This document shows positions 39,638 to 48,590 of a stretch of 64,000 nucleotides of DNA, one piece after another. The notes beneath the pieces are model-generated. The model had not been told where the DNA came from. It did not search any database and saw nothing but the letters and a program-made list of their open reading frames with translations. Source of the stretch: an uncultured Bacteroidales bacterium (GTDB lineage Bacteria > Bacteroidota > Bacteroidia > Bacteroidales > Paludibacteraceae). A program made the position numbers and the translations under genes. The stretch covers positions 1 through 64,000 of the forward strand of contig CAKUUM010000002.1 in NCBI GenBank assembly GCA_934692905.1, written 5' to 3'. Each line of letters begins with the position of its first letter. Positions within the stretch are counted from its first letter, which is position 1.

Positions 39638-41188
39638 TTAGTGGCGACCGCCTCCCCCGGGATTACCACCACCCGGGTTACCTCCTCCGCCGGGGTTGCC
39701 ACCGCCCCCGCCTGTTGAAGTCTTACCCGCAGTGGTCACCATAGACACGAGTGTGACTGTTGCCAACGTAGTTGGCGAAGTGAGCGTACCGGTGTTCGTC
39801 AAATTATGAAACACAAGTGCGTCAGACTCCGCACTCGCCGAATAAGTGCCACCCGAGACAATGGTGTAGGTCGCTCCTTGTGTCAAAGCGGGCGAAGAGA
39901 GCAAAAGTGTCATCTGGTTCAATGCGTATTCGGGCACATACGACATGACGATATTGCCCCCACTATCAAGTAGCGAGATGCGTGTATCTGCCGTACAAGA
40001 GCCGCCATAGAGCAATGATGCTTGCGTGCAGGTATTGCTTGTAGGCGTACTGCTGGCACCGCCTATACCCAAGATGATTCCGCCCGTAATGGTAAAATTA
40101 TTTTGGTCACAATCAATTCCCTCTTCGGGCACCTGTGTTCCTACTGCCACAACGACACCGCCGTTAATGGTAATAGTGCCGTTGGAGTCCAATCCGTCAT
40201 TGTTTGTACCGCGAGTATAGATGTACCCGCCATTGATAACGATGCTCTTATCGGCATTGATGCCGTCATCCTTTGCAAGACATTCTATAAGTCCGTCATT
40301 GACAATAAGATAGTCGGTTTCTATGCCCTCCGCACTACTGCTGGTGCAGGTGATGTGTGTCTTGCCGCCGGCGATAAGAATCGTGTCCGCTTTCAGTCCT
40401 TTCCCTTTTTCGGCAGCCACCGAGATAGTATACGAACCGCCATCTACAATCAAGTAGTCATTGCCGTTAATACCATCTTCTCCATTGGCAATTATGTTCA
40501 TACTCATAGAGTTACGCAGACGGATATAATCATCACTACGAATAGCATGGCGATTATTGCCCGTCACATTGAGCGTGCCCGCTCCCGAGAAAAGGAGTTG
40601 CCCCTCGCTGAAGAAACAAGCCTTCTGGTCCTCCTCCACGCCATCAATAGTAACCTCTTGCGAATACGAATTACCATCCGTAAGGGTATTGGTGGTATTG
40701 TCTGTAACCACCACATACACAGCCTTGTGCGGGTAGCCGCCGTCGGCTTCCTGAGTCTTTCCCTTCTGGATATTGATGGCTGGCCCCGACGGATTGTGCA
40801 GAGTAATGCCATTCAGTTGAAGAACGAATTTCTTATCACTATATACCTTCAAACTGCCGTCCGAGCATGAACCGGAAACAACATATTGCACCTTCTTCGC
40901 CGTACTGACCACCATTACGTCTGTACCGTTTTGTGTGATACTCACACCCTCATAGGTCCCGTTTACAACAACGGAAGATTCAGAATAAGTGATAGTTATC
41001 ACTTTCATTTCTCCATTGGCGTATGCATCCCAGTTCTCAATAAAATCATTGGAATTGGCATACGTGCTGTCTGATATAGTGGTGTTGCCCGTTGTGGAGT
41101 TTCCGTTATTTGTATTGTTTATCGGGTCCTCGCAACCTGCAAAAAGAGTTGCCAAAACGACAGGCAGATAAAAACCGGACTTCTTCAT
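39638..41188 (-). CDS. Carbohydrate-binding lipoprotein, Cthe_2159-like
   Basis: 516 residues. Type II signal peptide with LFAGC (Cys19), then a beta-solenoid-like body built of short repeats such as AIRSDDYIRL, DGINGNDYLIVDGG, GIETDYLIVNDG, DGINADKSIVINGG and GLDSNGTITINGG (about 215-360). This matches the Cthe_2159-type carbohydrate-binding family, first described as acidic-polysaccharide binders with bound calcium. The C-terminus is a Gly/Asn/Pro tail (GGGGNPGGG repeats). Family members commonly lie beside VTC-domain and DUF4956 genes, as here. Confidence 0.82.
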   Translation of the reverse strand: MKKSGFYLPVVLATLFAGCEDPINNTNNGNSTTGNTTISDSTYANSNDFIENWDAYANGEMKVITITYSESSVVVNGTYEGVSITQNGTDVMVVSTAKKVQYVVSGSCSDGSLKVYSDKKFVLQLNGITLHNPSGPAINIQKGKTQEADGGYPHKAVYVVVTDNTTNTLTDGNSYSQEVTIDGVEEDQKACFFSEGQLLFSGAGTLNVTGNNRHAIRSDDYIRLRNSMSMNIIANGEDGINGNDYLIVDGGSYTISVAAEKGKGLKADTILIAGGKTHITCTSSSAEGIETDYLIVNDGLIECLAKDDGINADKSIVINGGYIYTRGTNNDGLDSNGTITINGGVVVAVGTQVPEEGIDCDQNNFTITGGIILGIGGASSTPTSNTCTQASLLYGGSCTADTRISLLDSGGNIVMSYVPEYALNQMTLLLSSPALTQGATYTIVSGGTYSASAESDALVFHNLTNTGTLTSPTTLATVTLVSMVTTAGKTSTGGGGGNPGGGGNPGGGNPGGGGRH

Positions 41189-41200
41189 AATGTGCTGTCT

Positions 41201-41998
41201 TTATTTGTGAAACTGGTAGGTCAATATAATAAGGTGGTTATAAGAATAGGCATTTGTGAGTTCCACATTGCCCGACTTGCGTTTGATATTCAAATCACGT
41301 TTGTAACCATAATCAAAACGGTATGACAGAGCCAGACTGTTGCGTTTGTTGATACGCCAACGCACACCTGCCTCGGGTCGGATATGGGTCATGTATTGCC
41401 CGTACTTGTCTGTACCACAAGTGTTTATATACTCGGTAGGCGCATTCAGCGTATTCGCGAACTCAATCCCCAAGTGGAATTTCAGAGGCTTCGAAAACAT
41501 GGAATAGGTCGCCTGCACACGGTGCCGCATCGTGAAATCAATGGCATTCTTCTCATTGGGGTTCACAGAATCGGTGCGGCAGTCCATCAGCAGCCGCTCA
41601 CGCAAGGACAATTTCCACCTGTCCACCTTCACTTGCCCCGTCACATTCAGGAAAGCACGATGACGGATATACTCGTTGGGGTCCTCCCACCCTTTGTCGC
41701 CATATAATTTCAAAGTATAGCCCAGGGCAACATTCAGATACGGAATAGGCTCATAATCAACCGCTAATGTGGTATACGAGCGTCTGAATGCCGCTGGCGA
41801 CGTGCCGCCGAGACAGGTACGTACCTCCTCATCAACCGACAACCCGAGCCCATGCTCAAACGATTGCCTGTATGCCGCAGCAAGCCGCAACTCGGCAATC
41901 TGCTCTTTGGTGGTCTCATTGCTGACTATCTCCTGTGCTGTGACCGCGGCGGGTAACAACGCCACACATGCTAATATCGTGTATATCAATCGTTTCAT
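41201..41998 (-). CDS. DUF2490 family outer-membrane-like protein
   Basis: 265 residues. Signal peptide (LIYTILACVALLPAAVTAQ), then a small beta-barrel-like protein with alternating strands (LRLAAAYRQSFEHGLGLSVDEE, SLALSYRFDYGYKRD, HLIILTYQFHK). The DUF2490 family is unassigned; position and sequence suggest an outer-membrane protein. Its ATG overlaps the DUF4956 stop (41995-41998), so it is translationally coupled. Confidence 0.75.
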   Translation of the reverse strand: MKRLIYTILACVALLPAAVTAQEIVSNETTKEQIAELRLAAAYRQSFEHGLGLSVDEEVRTCLGGTSPAAFRRSYTTLAVDYEPIPYLNVALGYTLKLYGDKGWEDPNEYIRHRAFLNVTGQVKVDRWKLSLRERLLMDCRTDSVNPNEKNAIDFTMRHRVQATYSMFSKPLKFHLGIEFANTLNAPTEYINTCGTDKYGQYMTHIRPEAGVRWRINKRNSLALSYRFDYGYKRDLNIKRKSGNVELTNAYSYNHLIILTYQFHK

Positions 41999-42750
41999 TT
42001 CGGTTTTACTTGAGAATCAATCGTATTGGTTTCGCCCTTCTTGAGCATATAGTACACCTTAATATAAGCAACGTCCCGCAGAAAATCCACGTGCCCTACC
42101 TCAAAAGACTCAATCGGCCGCCCTAAACGTTTCTCGAGGTCGGCTTTGAGTTCACCATGCCTCTCGGGGACGATATTCTCTATTTTCTCGTAGAGTACAA
42201 TCTTCTGCGAGCGGTGGGCAAGCCCGCGCCAGTTCTCGAAAAACGCCGCCACGCCAAGGAGCAGGATATTCACCAATAGCAGGTCCGACCAACTGACCGA
42301 CATCGCCAAACCGTTGATAACGCTCAACCCGATAAGGACAAACAGGTAAGTCATCTCACGGATGGGCACGGTCTCTGTCCGGTAACGAATCATTCCGAAA
42401 ATGGCAAACAGGCCAAGAGCAAAGCCAATCTGCAGTTTGACGTTGTCTAACATACAGAGTAACAGGAACATAGTCGCCGAAAACAACATAAACGTAACGT
42501 AATAGTCCATACGTTTCGACTTCCTGTAGTACAGAAAATGCACCAGCACCCACGCCACCGCAAAATTGAGCAGAAAACGCACAAGTATATTCAGAATGCT
42601 GCTGCCGTCCCAAAGCGGCACGCCCAGAAATGTGGTCACCGACTGCATCGGCACATGGAACTCCGCCGCAATTGTTGGGTCGAATTCAAGTGCATTCGCC
42701 ACAGTATCAGTCACTTGTCCTGCCGTGTTCATATCCATTAAGCCATCCAT
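41995..42750 (-). CDS. DUF4956 membrane protein
   Basis: 251 residues with about four or five transmembrane helices (about 50-75, 84-104, 112-126, 137-156, 160-176) and a cytoplasmic C-terminal domain of about 70 residues (FENWRGLAHRSQKIVLYEKIENI and following). The family has no assigned function but repeatedly neighbours VTC-type polyphosphate-polymerase-domain and CotH genes, suggesting a membrane partner for polymer export or synthesis (inference). 15 bp after the VTC gene; overlaps DUF2490 by 4 bp. Confidence 0.85.
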   Translation of the reverse strand: MDGLMDMNTAGQVTDTVANALEFDPTIAAEFHVPMQSVTTFLGVPLWDGSSILNILVRFLLNFAVAWVLVHFLYYRKSKRMDYYVTFMLFSATMFLLLCMLDNVKLQIGFALGLFAIFGMIRYRTETVPIREMTYLFVLIGLSVINGLAMSVSWSDLLLVNILLLGVAAFFENWRGLAHRSQKIVLYEKIENIVPERHGELKADLEKRLGRPIESFEVGHVDFLRDVAYIKVYYMLKKGETNTIDSQVKPK

Positions 42751-42765
42751 ATTATGTATATATTT

Positions 42766-43533
42766 TTATCTCTCTATTTTTTCTGCCACCCCGTTCACTG
42801 GAGCCGCAATTTTCGCTATCCGCCGCAATTTCGGTCGGAACCGGTTATTCTTCACCGTTGGATTTGTCAATGCCACCCCAATGCAGTACTTGCTCATTTT
42901 CAGCTGTTTAACATGTAGCGCACGTAGAATCTCCGCCATTTCCGAGGGCTGATTTCCGTCCCGTTTGAGTTCAATCACCACCACCTCACCCAGTGCCGCC
43001 GTCTTACCCGTCTGCACATTCTCCCAGCGCAGCGCGGTATCAATCGTCAGTCGTTCTGTCATTCCCCTGTTAACCAACGTAATACGCTCAAAACGGGTGC
43101 GCAACTGTGGCTGCAAACTCGCAACCTCGTACCACGACTTGCCCTTCAGCCATGCGCGTTGTTTCTCGTCAACTGCACGTAAATCCGTGGTATTCACCTC
43201 AATACGTTTCTTTTTAGTGCGCCCTTTGTTCGTCTTGTTCTTCACCTCCAGGAAGGTCAGATGCGAGTCCACATACGTACGCACACGTATCTTCTGCCGG
43301 CGCAACTGACGGTCATGGTGCCGGATATACATCTGCATATCAGGCGTGTCATAGTACAACGTATCGTATGCCGCAATTCGCTTACCGTCAACATCTTGCA
43401 CATAATAATCTGCCTGTGCCATGCGGAGTATGTCGGGCAACAGCCGCGCGGGAGCCACAAACTTGGTGTCAACCCGGTTCATCAGTTTTACCCCCTCCAT
43501 CTCGGCAAGCGAAATCGGCATCATATCATTCAT
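42766..43533 (-). CDS. Polyphosphate polymerase domain (VTC) protein
   Basis: 255 residues with the VTC catalytic tunnel fold signature: NRVDTKFV near the start, YYDTPDMQMYIRHHDRQLRRQKIRVRTY with basic residues in the strands, FLEVKNKTNKGRTKKKRIE, and VVIELKRDG near the end. Yeast Vtc4 makes polyphosphate from ATP with this domain; bacterial homologues beside DUF4956 may make another anionic polymer. Start is uncertain: ATGs occur at 43545, 43533 and 43524, and the frame extends to a TTG at 43551. 43533, which overlaps the previous stop, is chosen. Confidence 0.85.
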   Translation of the reverse strand: MNDMMPISLAEMEGVKLMNRVDTKFVAPARLLPDILRMAQADYYVQDVDGKRIAAYDTLYYDTPDMQMYIRHHDRQLRRQKIRVRTYVDSHLTFLEVKNKTNKGRTKKKRIEVNTTDLRAVDEKQRAWLKGKSWYEVASLQPQLRTRFERITLVNRGMTERLTIDTALRWENVQTGKTAALGEVVVIELKRDGNQPSEMAEILRALHVKQLKMSKYCIGVALTNPTVKNNRFRPKLRRIAKIAAPVNGVAEKIER

Positions 43534-43972
43534 CACTGAACGCATACTCAAACACTTTCACCGAATACAACTTCCCGTTAGGCAGATAGTTGTATTGTTT
43601 TTTCTTGGTGCCGTTGTTATTATATTCGTATTTCCGGATGCGAATAGGCTTGTCTTTGTCATTGTACACTACCTCTCGCGCCACGAACCCCTCATCGTTA
43701 TATTCTATGGTCACCCGCTGCACCTGCCCGTAGGTGGCATATTCTATCTCCTCCACTTTGCGCCCGAGTGAGTCGTACACGGTTATGTGGTCCAGCCAGC
43801 GCGTCTTCGCCTTGGCGTCGGTATTCCACTCGCGGATGGTCAGATTCTTGCGTTTGGCGCGCTTGGCAAGTGTCTCGGGCGAGACATCCGCATATGCCAA
43901 CAGTGGAACCAACAGCCCCAACACCAATAATTGGCACGCACGCGGCACATTTATCTTTATTGTCTTCACCAT
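43526..43972 (-). CDS. Small exported protein with YD-like beta repeats
   Basis: 148 residues. Signal peptide (CQLLVLGLLVPLLAYA), then a beta-strand-rich body with Tyr/Asp-containing segments (TVYDSLGRKVEEIEYATYG, IEYNDEGFVAREVVYND, YEYNNNGTKKKQYNYLPNG) that look like RHS/YD-type hairpins. No family assigned. It starts the VTC locus, with a promoter at 44060-44091. A GTG at 43999 extends the frame, but the ATG at 43972 places the signal peptide normally. Confidence 0.6.
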   Translation of the reverse strand: MVKTIKINVPRACQLLVLGLLVPLLAYADVSPETLAKRAKRKNLTIREWNTDAKAKTRWLDHITVYDSLGRKVEEIEYATYGQVQRVTIEYNDEGFVAREVVYNDKDKPIRIRKYEYNNNGTKKKQYNYLPNGKLYSVKVFEYAFSDE

Positions 43973-44059
43973 ATCCTTTTTATATAGCACAATACTCACA
44001 ATATACGCATATCGCTTTCATTTTGGCAAATCAGCACCCGCATTATCCGCTTTTCGGCA

Positions 44060-44091
44060 CAAAAGTACACATTTTTTCTGACTTATCCAAA
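44060..44091 (-). promoter_or_regulatory. Promoter of the VTC/DUF4956 locus
   Basis: Minus strand: TACTTTTG at 44067-44060 and TTTG at 44091-44088, 20 bp apart. Confidence 0.8.
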
Positions 44092-44121
44092 TCCTTCCCG
44101 ATGGGCAATCTTGCTTTGTGT

Positions 44122-44153
44122 CTTGTGCATCCACAAAAAATATCGTACCTTTG
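44122..44153 (+). promoter_or_regulatory. Promoter of the SpoIID gene
   Basis: CTTG at 44122-44125 and TACCTTTG at 44146-44153, 20 bp apart; divergent from the promoter at 44060-44091. Confidence 0.8.
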
Positions 44154-44185
44154 TGCCTGTAAATTTTTTATAACAAACTGATAAT

Positions 44186-45304
44186 ATGGATATTCGTGTA
44201 GGTATTCTTACGGCGCCGCATATTGATTACGAGTTGCGCGGCGACACATTTTTGCTCAAAAAAGTGCGCATAGGTATCGGATTTCATTGGGACCGCGAAG
44301 AGGACCAGTTGTTCGAGGGGAAACTGGAGATTCGCAAGAACCCCGACGGCACGGAAACCGCTGTCAATGTGATAGATGTAGAGAAATACCTCACATCCGT
44401 CATCACCTCCGAGATGTCAGCCACTTCGTCCATCGAGTTGCTCAAGGCGCACGCCGTCATCTCGCGCAGTTGGGTCTTGCGCCCCATCCTGACGCCCGCC
44501 GCCAAGGTGGTACCCGCGCCCGATTTCACGGACGAAAACGGCACCACGCACCACATCACGTGGTACGAGCGCGATGCACATATCGGTTTTGATGTCTGCG
44601 CCGACGACCACTGCCAGCGCTACGAGGGCATCACGCGCCGCGACCGTCACCCCGAGGCGGCGGAACGGGTGCGCGAAGCCGTCCTTTCCACACGGGGGCA
44701 GGTGCTCGCTTGTGACAATGAGATTTGCGACACGCGCTTCTACAAGAGTTGCGGCGGACGGACAGAACTCTTTGAAAATGCCTGGGCACCAATCCATTAC
44801 CGCTATCTCGATAGCGTCGAATGTCCCTACTGCGACACGCACGACCGCAAGGTCCTCTCCCAGGTCCTCAACGACTACGACCTCGAAACGCAGGATTTCC
44901 ATCGCTGGGAAGTGCGTTATTCGCAAAGCGAACTCTCTGATATTGTGCGCGATAGGTCGGGCATTGACTTCGGTCGCATCATTGAATTGCGCCCTGTCAA
45001 ACGCGGACCCTCCTACCGCATCTACGAACTGGAGATTGTCGGCACCAAACGCCGTATGATTGTTGGCAAAGAACTGGAAATCCGCAAGTGGTTGAGCCGT
45101 ACTCACCTCTACAGCAGTGCTTTCGATGTTTCTTTCACCCCCTCACCGAACTGCGGGGACGGCGAGTTTGTCCTCCGCGGCAGAGGATGGGGACATGGCG
45201 TGGGGCTTTGCCAGATTGGCGCGGCGGTTATGGCGGACAAAGGGTTTACTTACGAACAGATTCTTGCTCACTACTTCCCGCACAGCACCTTGAAGACCTT
45301 GTAG
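44186..45304 (+). CDS. SpoIID/LytB domain protein
   Basis: 372 residues of the SpoIID family, lytic transglycosylases that act on stripped peptidoglycan glycans in spore formers and have relatives across Bacteria. Landmarks: the N-terminal VDVEKYL-type block (VIDVEKYLTSVITSEM) with the conserved Glu, then HAVISRSWVL, and the C-terminal GRGWGHGVGLCQIGA (about residue 332). Unusually there is no signal peptide: the protein starts MDIRVGILT. It also carries several Cys pairs (CDTRFYKSCGG, CPYCDTH). Confidence 0.85.
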   Translation: MDIRVGILTAPHIDYELRGDTFLLKKVRIGIGFHWDREEDQLFEGKLEIRKNPDGTETAVNVIDVEKYLTSVITSEMSATSSIELLKAHAVISRSWVLRPILTPAAKVVPAPDFTDENGTTHHITWYERDAHIGFDVCADDHCQRYEGITRRDRHPEAAERVREAVLSTRGQVLACDNEICDTRFYKSCGGRTELFENAWAPIHYRYLDSVECPYCDTHDRKVLSQVLNDYDLETQDFHRWEVRYSQSELSDIVRDRSGIDFGRIIELRPVKRGPSYRIYELEIVGTKRRMIVGKELEIRKWLSRTHLYSSAFDVSFTPSPNCGDGEFVLRGRGWGHGVGLCQIGAAVMADKGFTYEQILAHYFPHSTLKTL

Positions 45305-45319
45305 TATCTCGTGGTTTTC

Positions 45320-45400
45320 TCGGGGTAAGTGTATGAGATTAGTATGTGGTTAGTATGTGATTAGTATGTGATTAGTATGTGATTCCGCCGACCTTGTCGG
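45320..45400 (-). repeat. Dispersed 11-bp tandem array, copy 3, inverted (five units)
   Basis: Read on the minus strand from 45384 to 45330: three AATCACATACT units, AACCACATACT, AATCTCATACA. Preceded by the GACAAGGTCGGCGG flank (45398-45385) and followed by CTTACCCCGAG. Five units as in copies 1 and 2, in a third order of variants. Confidence 0.9.
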
Positions 45401-45430
45401 GAGGATATGCGGGGCTGCCGGGGGGTACAG

Positions 45431-45462
45431 GTTGCCCATATCAGATTTTTTGACTACCTTTG
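45431..45462 (+). promoter_or_regulatory. Promoter of the symporter-glycan gene set
   Basis: GTTG at 45431-45434 and TACCTTTG at 45455-45462, 20 bp apart; leader of about 50 nt. Confidence 0.75.
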
Positions 45463-45516
45463 CCGCTGCTATCCCGCAAACAACAGGGACGGCGCAAATA
45501 AAAAGACGTATAGACT

Positions 45517-46965
45517 ATGCAACCTTTCATCATTCTTCTTGTTATTGCAGGGTATTTCGCCCTGCTGTTCACTATTTCGTATATCGCGGGGCGCAAGGCG
45601 GATAACGCAGGCTTCTTCTCGGGCAACCGCAGCAGCAACTGGCTGCTTGTAGCCATGTCCACCATCGGCGCAGCCATTTCGGGCGTTACTTTTGTCAGCG
45701 TACCCGGTATGGTGGCTACATCGGGCTTTGCCTATATGCAGATGGTTCTCGGATTCACCGTGGGGCAACTCATCATCGCCTACGTACTCATACCGCTCTA
45801 CTACAAACTCAACCTGACTTCTATCTACCAGTACCTGCAACAGCGGTTTGGAATGATGAGTTACAAGACAGGGGCATGGTTCTTCTTCATCAGCAAGATG
45901 CTTGGGGCAAGCGTGCGCCTTTTTGTGGTGGGCGAGGTACTCCAACTGCTGGTTTTCGGACCATTGGGCGTACCCTTCTGGGCAAACGCAATCTTCACGG
46001 TGTTGATTGTGTACCTGTGCACCTTCAAGGGGGGCGTTAAGTCCCTGATATGGACGGACTTGCTGAAGACGCTGTGCCTCATATTCTCCGTGGCGTTGTG
46101 TATTTGGTTCATCTTGCGCTCGGGTGTCTCTGTCGAGGGTTGGAGCCATAGTCCCATGACAAGAACGTTCTTTTTCGACAACCCCAAAGAGGGCACTTTC
46201 TTCTGGAAGCAGTTCCTCGCGGGCATCTTCCTCGTGGTGGCGACCACGGGCTTGGACCAGGACCTCATGCAGCGGACGCTCTCTTGCAAGAACTATCGCG
46301 AGAGTCAGAAGAACATCATCGTGGGCGCACTCATGCAGATTGTTGTCATCGGGCTGTTCCTTGTATTAGGCTATCTGTTATATAGTTACGCCGCTCAAAC
46401 GGGTGTGGACATCTCCGGCTTGAAGGGCGATGATGTCTTCCCCTATCTGGCAACGGGCAACTACTTCCCCGTCATTGTGGGTGTCTTGTTCATTGTGGGC
46501 TTTATTGCAGCGGCATATTCGGCTGCAGGTAGTGCATTGACCGCCCTTACGACCTCGTTTACAATAGACATACTTGGACAGGAGCACGCCAAAAGTGAGG
46601 CACAACTTACCCGTACACGCCGTATCGTACACGCGTCCATGGCGGTACTGATGGCGGTATGTATCTATGTGATACATTTGTTGAACGATGACTCTGTCAT
46701 ACAAACGGTGTACAAAGTGGCAAGTTACACCTACGGACCCCTGCTCGGCATGTTCTGTTTTGGCATCCTCACCCGCTGGCAGGTCCACGACAAGTGGATT
46801 CCCTTGGTGGCTGTCTTGGCTCCCGTCATCACGTGGGTGATAGATGTGAACTCCGCCGCATGGTTCAACGGCTACGTATTCTCACACGAGCGACTGATAC
46901 TCAACGCCTTGCTAACCTTCATCGGCATGATGTGTCTTATAAAAACGAGAACAGAAAAGATTTAG
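45517..46965 (+). CDS. Sodium:solute symporter (SSS family)
   Basis: 482 residues and about 13 predicted transmembrane helices, inner membrane. Typical SSS features include the early SGNRSSNW-type loop (FFSGNRSSNWLLVAMSTIGA), AISGVTFVSVPG, ATTGLDQDLMQRTLSCKN and AAAYSAAGSALTALTTSFTID. The substrate (sugar, amino acid, pantothenate or sialic acid in relatives) cannot be told. The next gene starts 25 bp later. Confidence 0.93.
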   Translation: MQPFIILLVIAGYFALLFTISYIAGRKADNAGFFSGNRSSNWLLVAMSTIGAAISGVTFVSVPGMVATSGFAYMQMVLGFTVGQLIIAYVLIPLYYKLNLTSIYQYLQQRFGMMSYKTGAWFFFISKMLGASVRLFVVGEVLQLLVFGPLGVPFWANAIFTVLIVYLCTFKGGVKSLIWTDLLKTLCLIFSVALCIWFILRSGVSVEGWSHSPMTRTFFFDNPKEGTFFWKQFLAGIFLVVATTGLDQDLMQRTLSCKNYRESQKNIIVGALMQIVVIGLFLVLGYLLYSYAAQTGVDISGLKGDDVFPYLATGNYFPVIVGVLFIVGFIAAAYSAAGSALTALTTSFTIDILGQEHAKSEAQLTRTRRIVHASMAVLMAVCIYVIHLLNDDSVIQTVYKVASYTYGPLLGMFCFGILTRWQVHDKWIPLVAVLAPVITWVIDVNSAAWFNGYVFSHERLILNALLTFIGMMCLIKTRTEKI

Positions 46966-46990
46966 TACGGACAATTAGAATACCATATAT

Positions 46991-47596
46991 ATGAACTTTG
47001 TAGAACTCAGCAACCACATCTTCAGCACCGCGGTGCAGGATTATCACAAGACGGACAACGTCGATGCCCCCATTCACAACCCCTACGCGGAGGGCACCAT
47101 AGAGCATGACTTGTACCTCAAGAACTGGATTGACACCGTGCAGTGGCACCTTGAGGACATTATCCGCGACCCGCAAATAGACCCCGTGGAGGCATTAGCG
47201 CTCAAGCGGCGTATCGACCATAGCAACCAGGAGCGCACTGACCTTGTGGAGCGCATCGACTCCTATTTCTGGGAGCAGTTCCACAACATCCAGCCGCAAC
47301 CGGATGCTAAAATCAACACCGAGAGCCCCGCATGGGCTATCGACCGGCTGAGTATTCTGCACGTGAAGATTTACCACATGCAGGAGCAGGTCAACCGCAC
47401 CGATGTCAGTGCCGAACAGCACGAAAAGTGTGCCCAAAAACTTGCGGTACTCCGCGAGCAGTTGCAGGATATGACCACCTCTATCAACCAGTTGTTGTCG
47501 GATTACGCATCGGGTGCGCGAATCATGAAGGTCTATCGCCAGATGAAGATGTACAACGACCCGACCCTCAATCCTGTCCTTTACGGGAAGAAGTAA
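46991..47596 (+). CDS. DUF4254 protein
   Basis: 201 residues, soluble, all-helical, no signal peptide. Contains NPYAEGTIEHDLYLKNWIDTVQWHLEDIIRDP and SYFWEQF blocks of the DUF4254 family. Function unknown; in Bacteroidota it is regularly found just upstream of a GT9 heptosyltransferase-like gene, as here (4 bp apart), so a role in LPS core assembly is likely (inference). Confidence 0.85.
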   Translation: MNFVELSNHIFSTAVQDYHKTDNVDAPIHNPYAEGTIEHDLYLKNWIDTVQWHLEDIIRDPQIDPVEALALKRRIDHSNQERTDLVERIDSYFWEQFHNIQPQPDAKINTESPAWAIDRLSILHVKIYHMQEQVNRTDVSAEQHEKCAQKLAVLREQLQDMTTSINQLLSDYASGARIMKVYRQMKMYNDPTLNPVLYGKK

Positions 47597-47600
47597 CAGC

Positions 47601-48590
47601 GTGAAACGCCTGCTCATCATACGTTTTTCTGCCCTTGGCGATGTGGCAATGCTCGTACCCGTGGTGCGTGCGCTGGCTGCGGCGTACCCCGACTGGGACA
47701 TCACCGTCCTCTCGCGCAAACAAACGGCACCCCTCTTCGAGGGCTTGGCAGGCAATGTCCACTATTTCGGAGCAGACTTGCGCGGCAGACACCATGGCAT
47801 TGCGGGACTGAATACCTTGCTGCAGGATATAGGTTACAAGCAGTTCGACCTCGTTGCAGACATGCACAATGTGCTGCGCAGCAAGTATTTGCGTTTCCGT
47901 TTCTTCCTATCGGGCAAGCATATCGCCGCCATTCACAAGGGACGCCTGTCCAAATGGTGGCTCACCCGCACCCATAATGTCAGCCATCCCCTGCCCACCA
48001 CCATTGAGCGGTATTGCAATGTGCTTAGCCGCTTGGGGTTCACCATATCATTACAACCTGCAACACCAACAGACACAGACACACTTTCACCCAAAGCGGG
48101 CATAGGTATCGCACCCTTTGCCGCCCACACGGGCAAGATTTACCCGTTGGATAGAATGGAAGAAGTGGTGCGTCTGTTGTCCGAACAGGGAGAGAAAGTC
48201 TGGCTTTTCGGTGCCGGTGAGAAAGAGAAGGCAGTCTTGCATGACTGGGAAACCAAATATCCTAATGTGGAATCCTTGGCAGGTCGCTACACGATGGCGG
48301 AGGAAATCGAGCGCATGCGCCATCTGCGCCTTATGCTCACTATGGACTCGGCGAATATGCACCTCGCCTCTATTGCGGACACGCGCGTGCTCTCCATATG
48401 GGGTGCCACACACCCTGCCGCAGGATTCCTTGGCTATGGGCAGAATGTCGGAGACTGCATTCAGTATGACCTCCCATGCCGCCCGTGTTCTGTCTATGGC
48501 AATAAGCCATGCCGCTTCGGCGAGTACTATTGCCTTGACATCGACCCTGCGTATGTTGTATCACGTATCAACAAAGCCCTATGCGAGTAG
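47601..48590 (+). CDS. GT9 glycosyltransferase (heptosyltransferase-like)
   Basis: 329 residues with a GT-B fold. N-terminal LLIIRFSALGDVAMLVPVV is the family opening; the sugar-nucleotide domain has IAPFAAHTGKIYP, VWLFGAG, MTMDSANMHLA-like LTMDSANMHLASIADT and SIWGATHPAAGFLG. Transfers heptose or another sugar to LPS core on the cytoplasmic face. Start codon is GTG at 47601, 4 bp after DUF4254. Its end overlaps the next gene by 10 bp. Confidence 0.9.
   Translation: MKRLLIIRFSALGDVAMLVPVVRALAAAYPDWDITVLSRKQTAPLFEGLAGNVHYFGADLRGRHHGIAGLNTLLQDIGYKQFDLVADMHNVLRSKYLRFRFFLSGKHIAAIHKGRLSKWWLTRTHNVSHPLPTTIERYCNVLSRLGFTISLQPATPTDTDTLSPKAGIGIAPFAAHTGKIYPLDRMEEVVRLLSEQGEKVWLFGAGEKEKAVLHDWETKYPNVESLAGRYTMAEEIERMRHLRLMLTMDSANMHLASIADTRVLSIWGATHPAAGFLGYGQNVGDCIQYDLPCRPCSVYGNKPCRFGEYYCLDIDPAYVVSRINKALCE

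Noticed and set aside
37831..39702. Longer HhH-barrel protein starting at 39702
   Set aside because: It would overlap the Gly-rich end of the preceding gene by 65 bp; the ATG at 39627 precedes a signal peptide.
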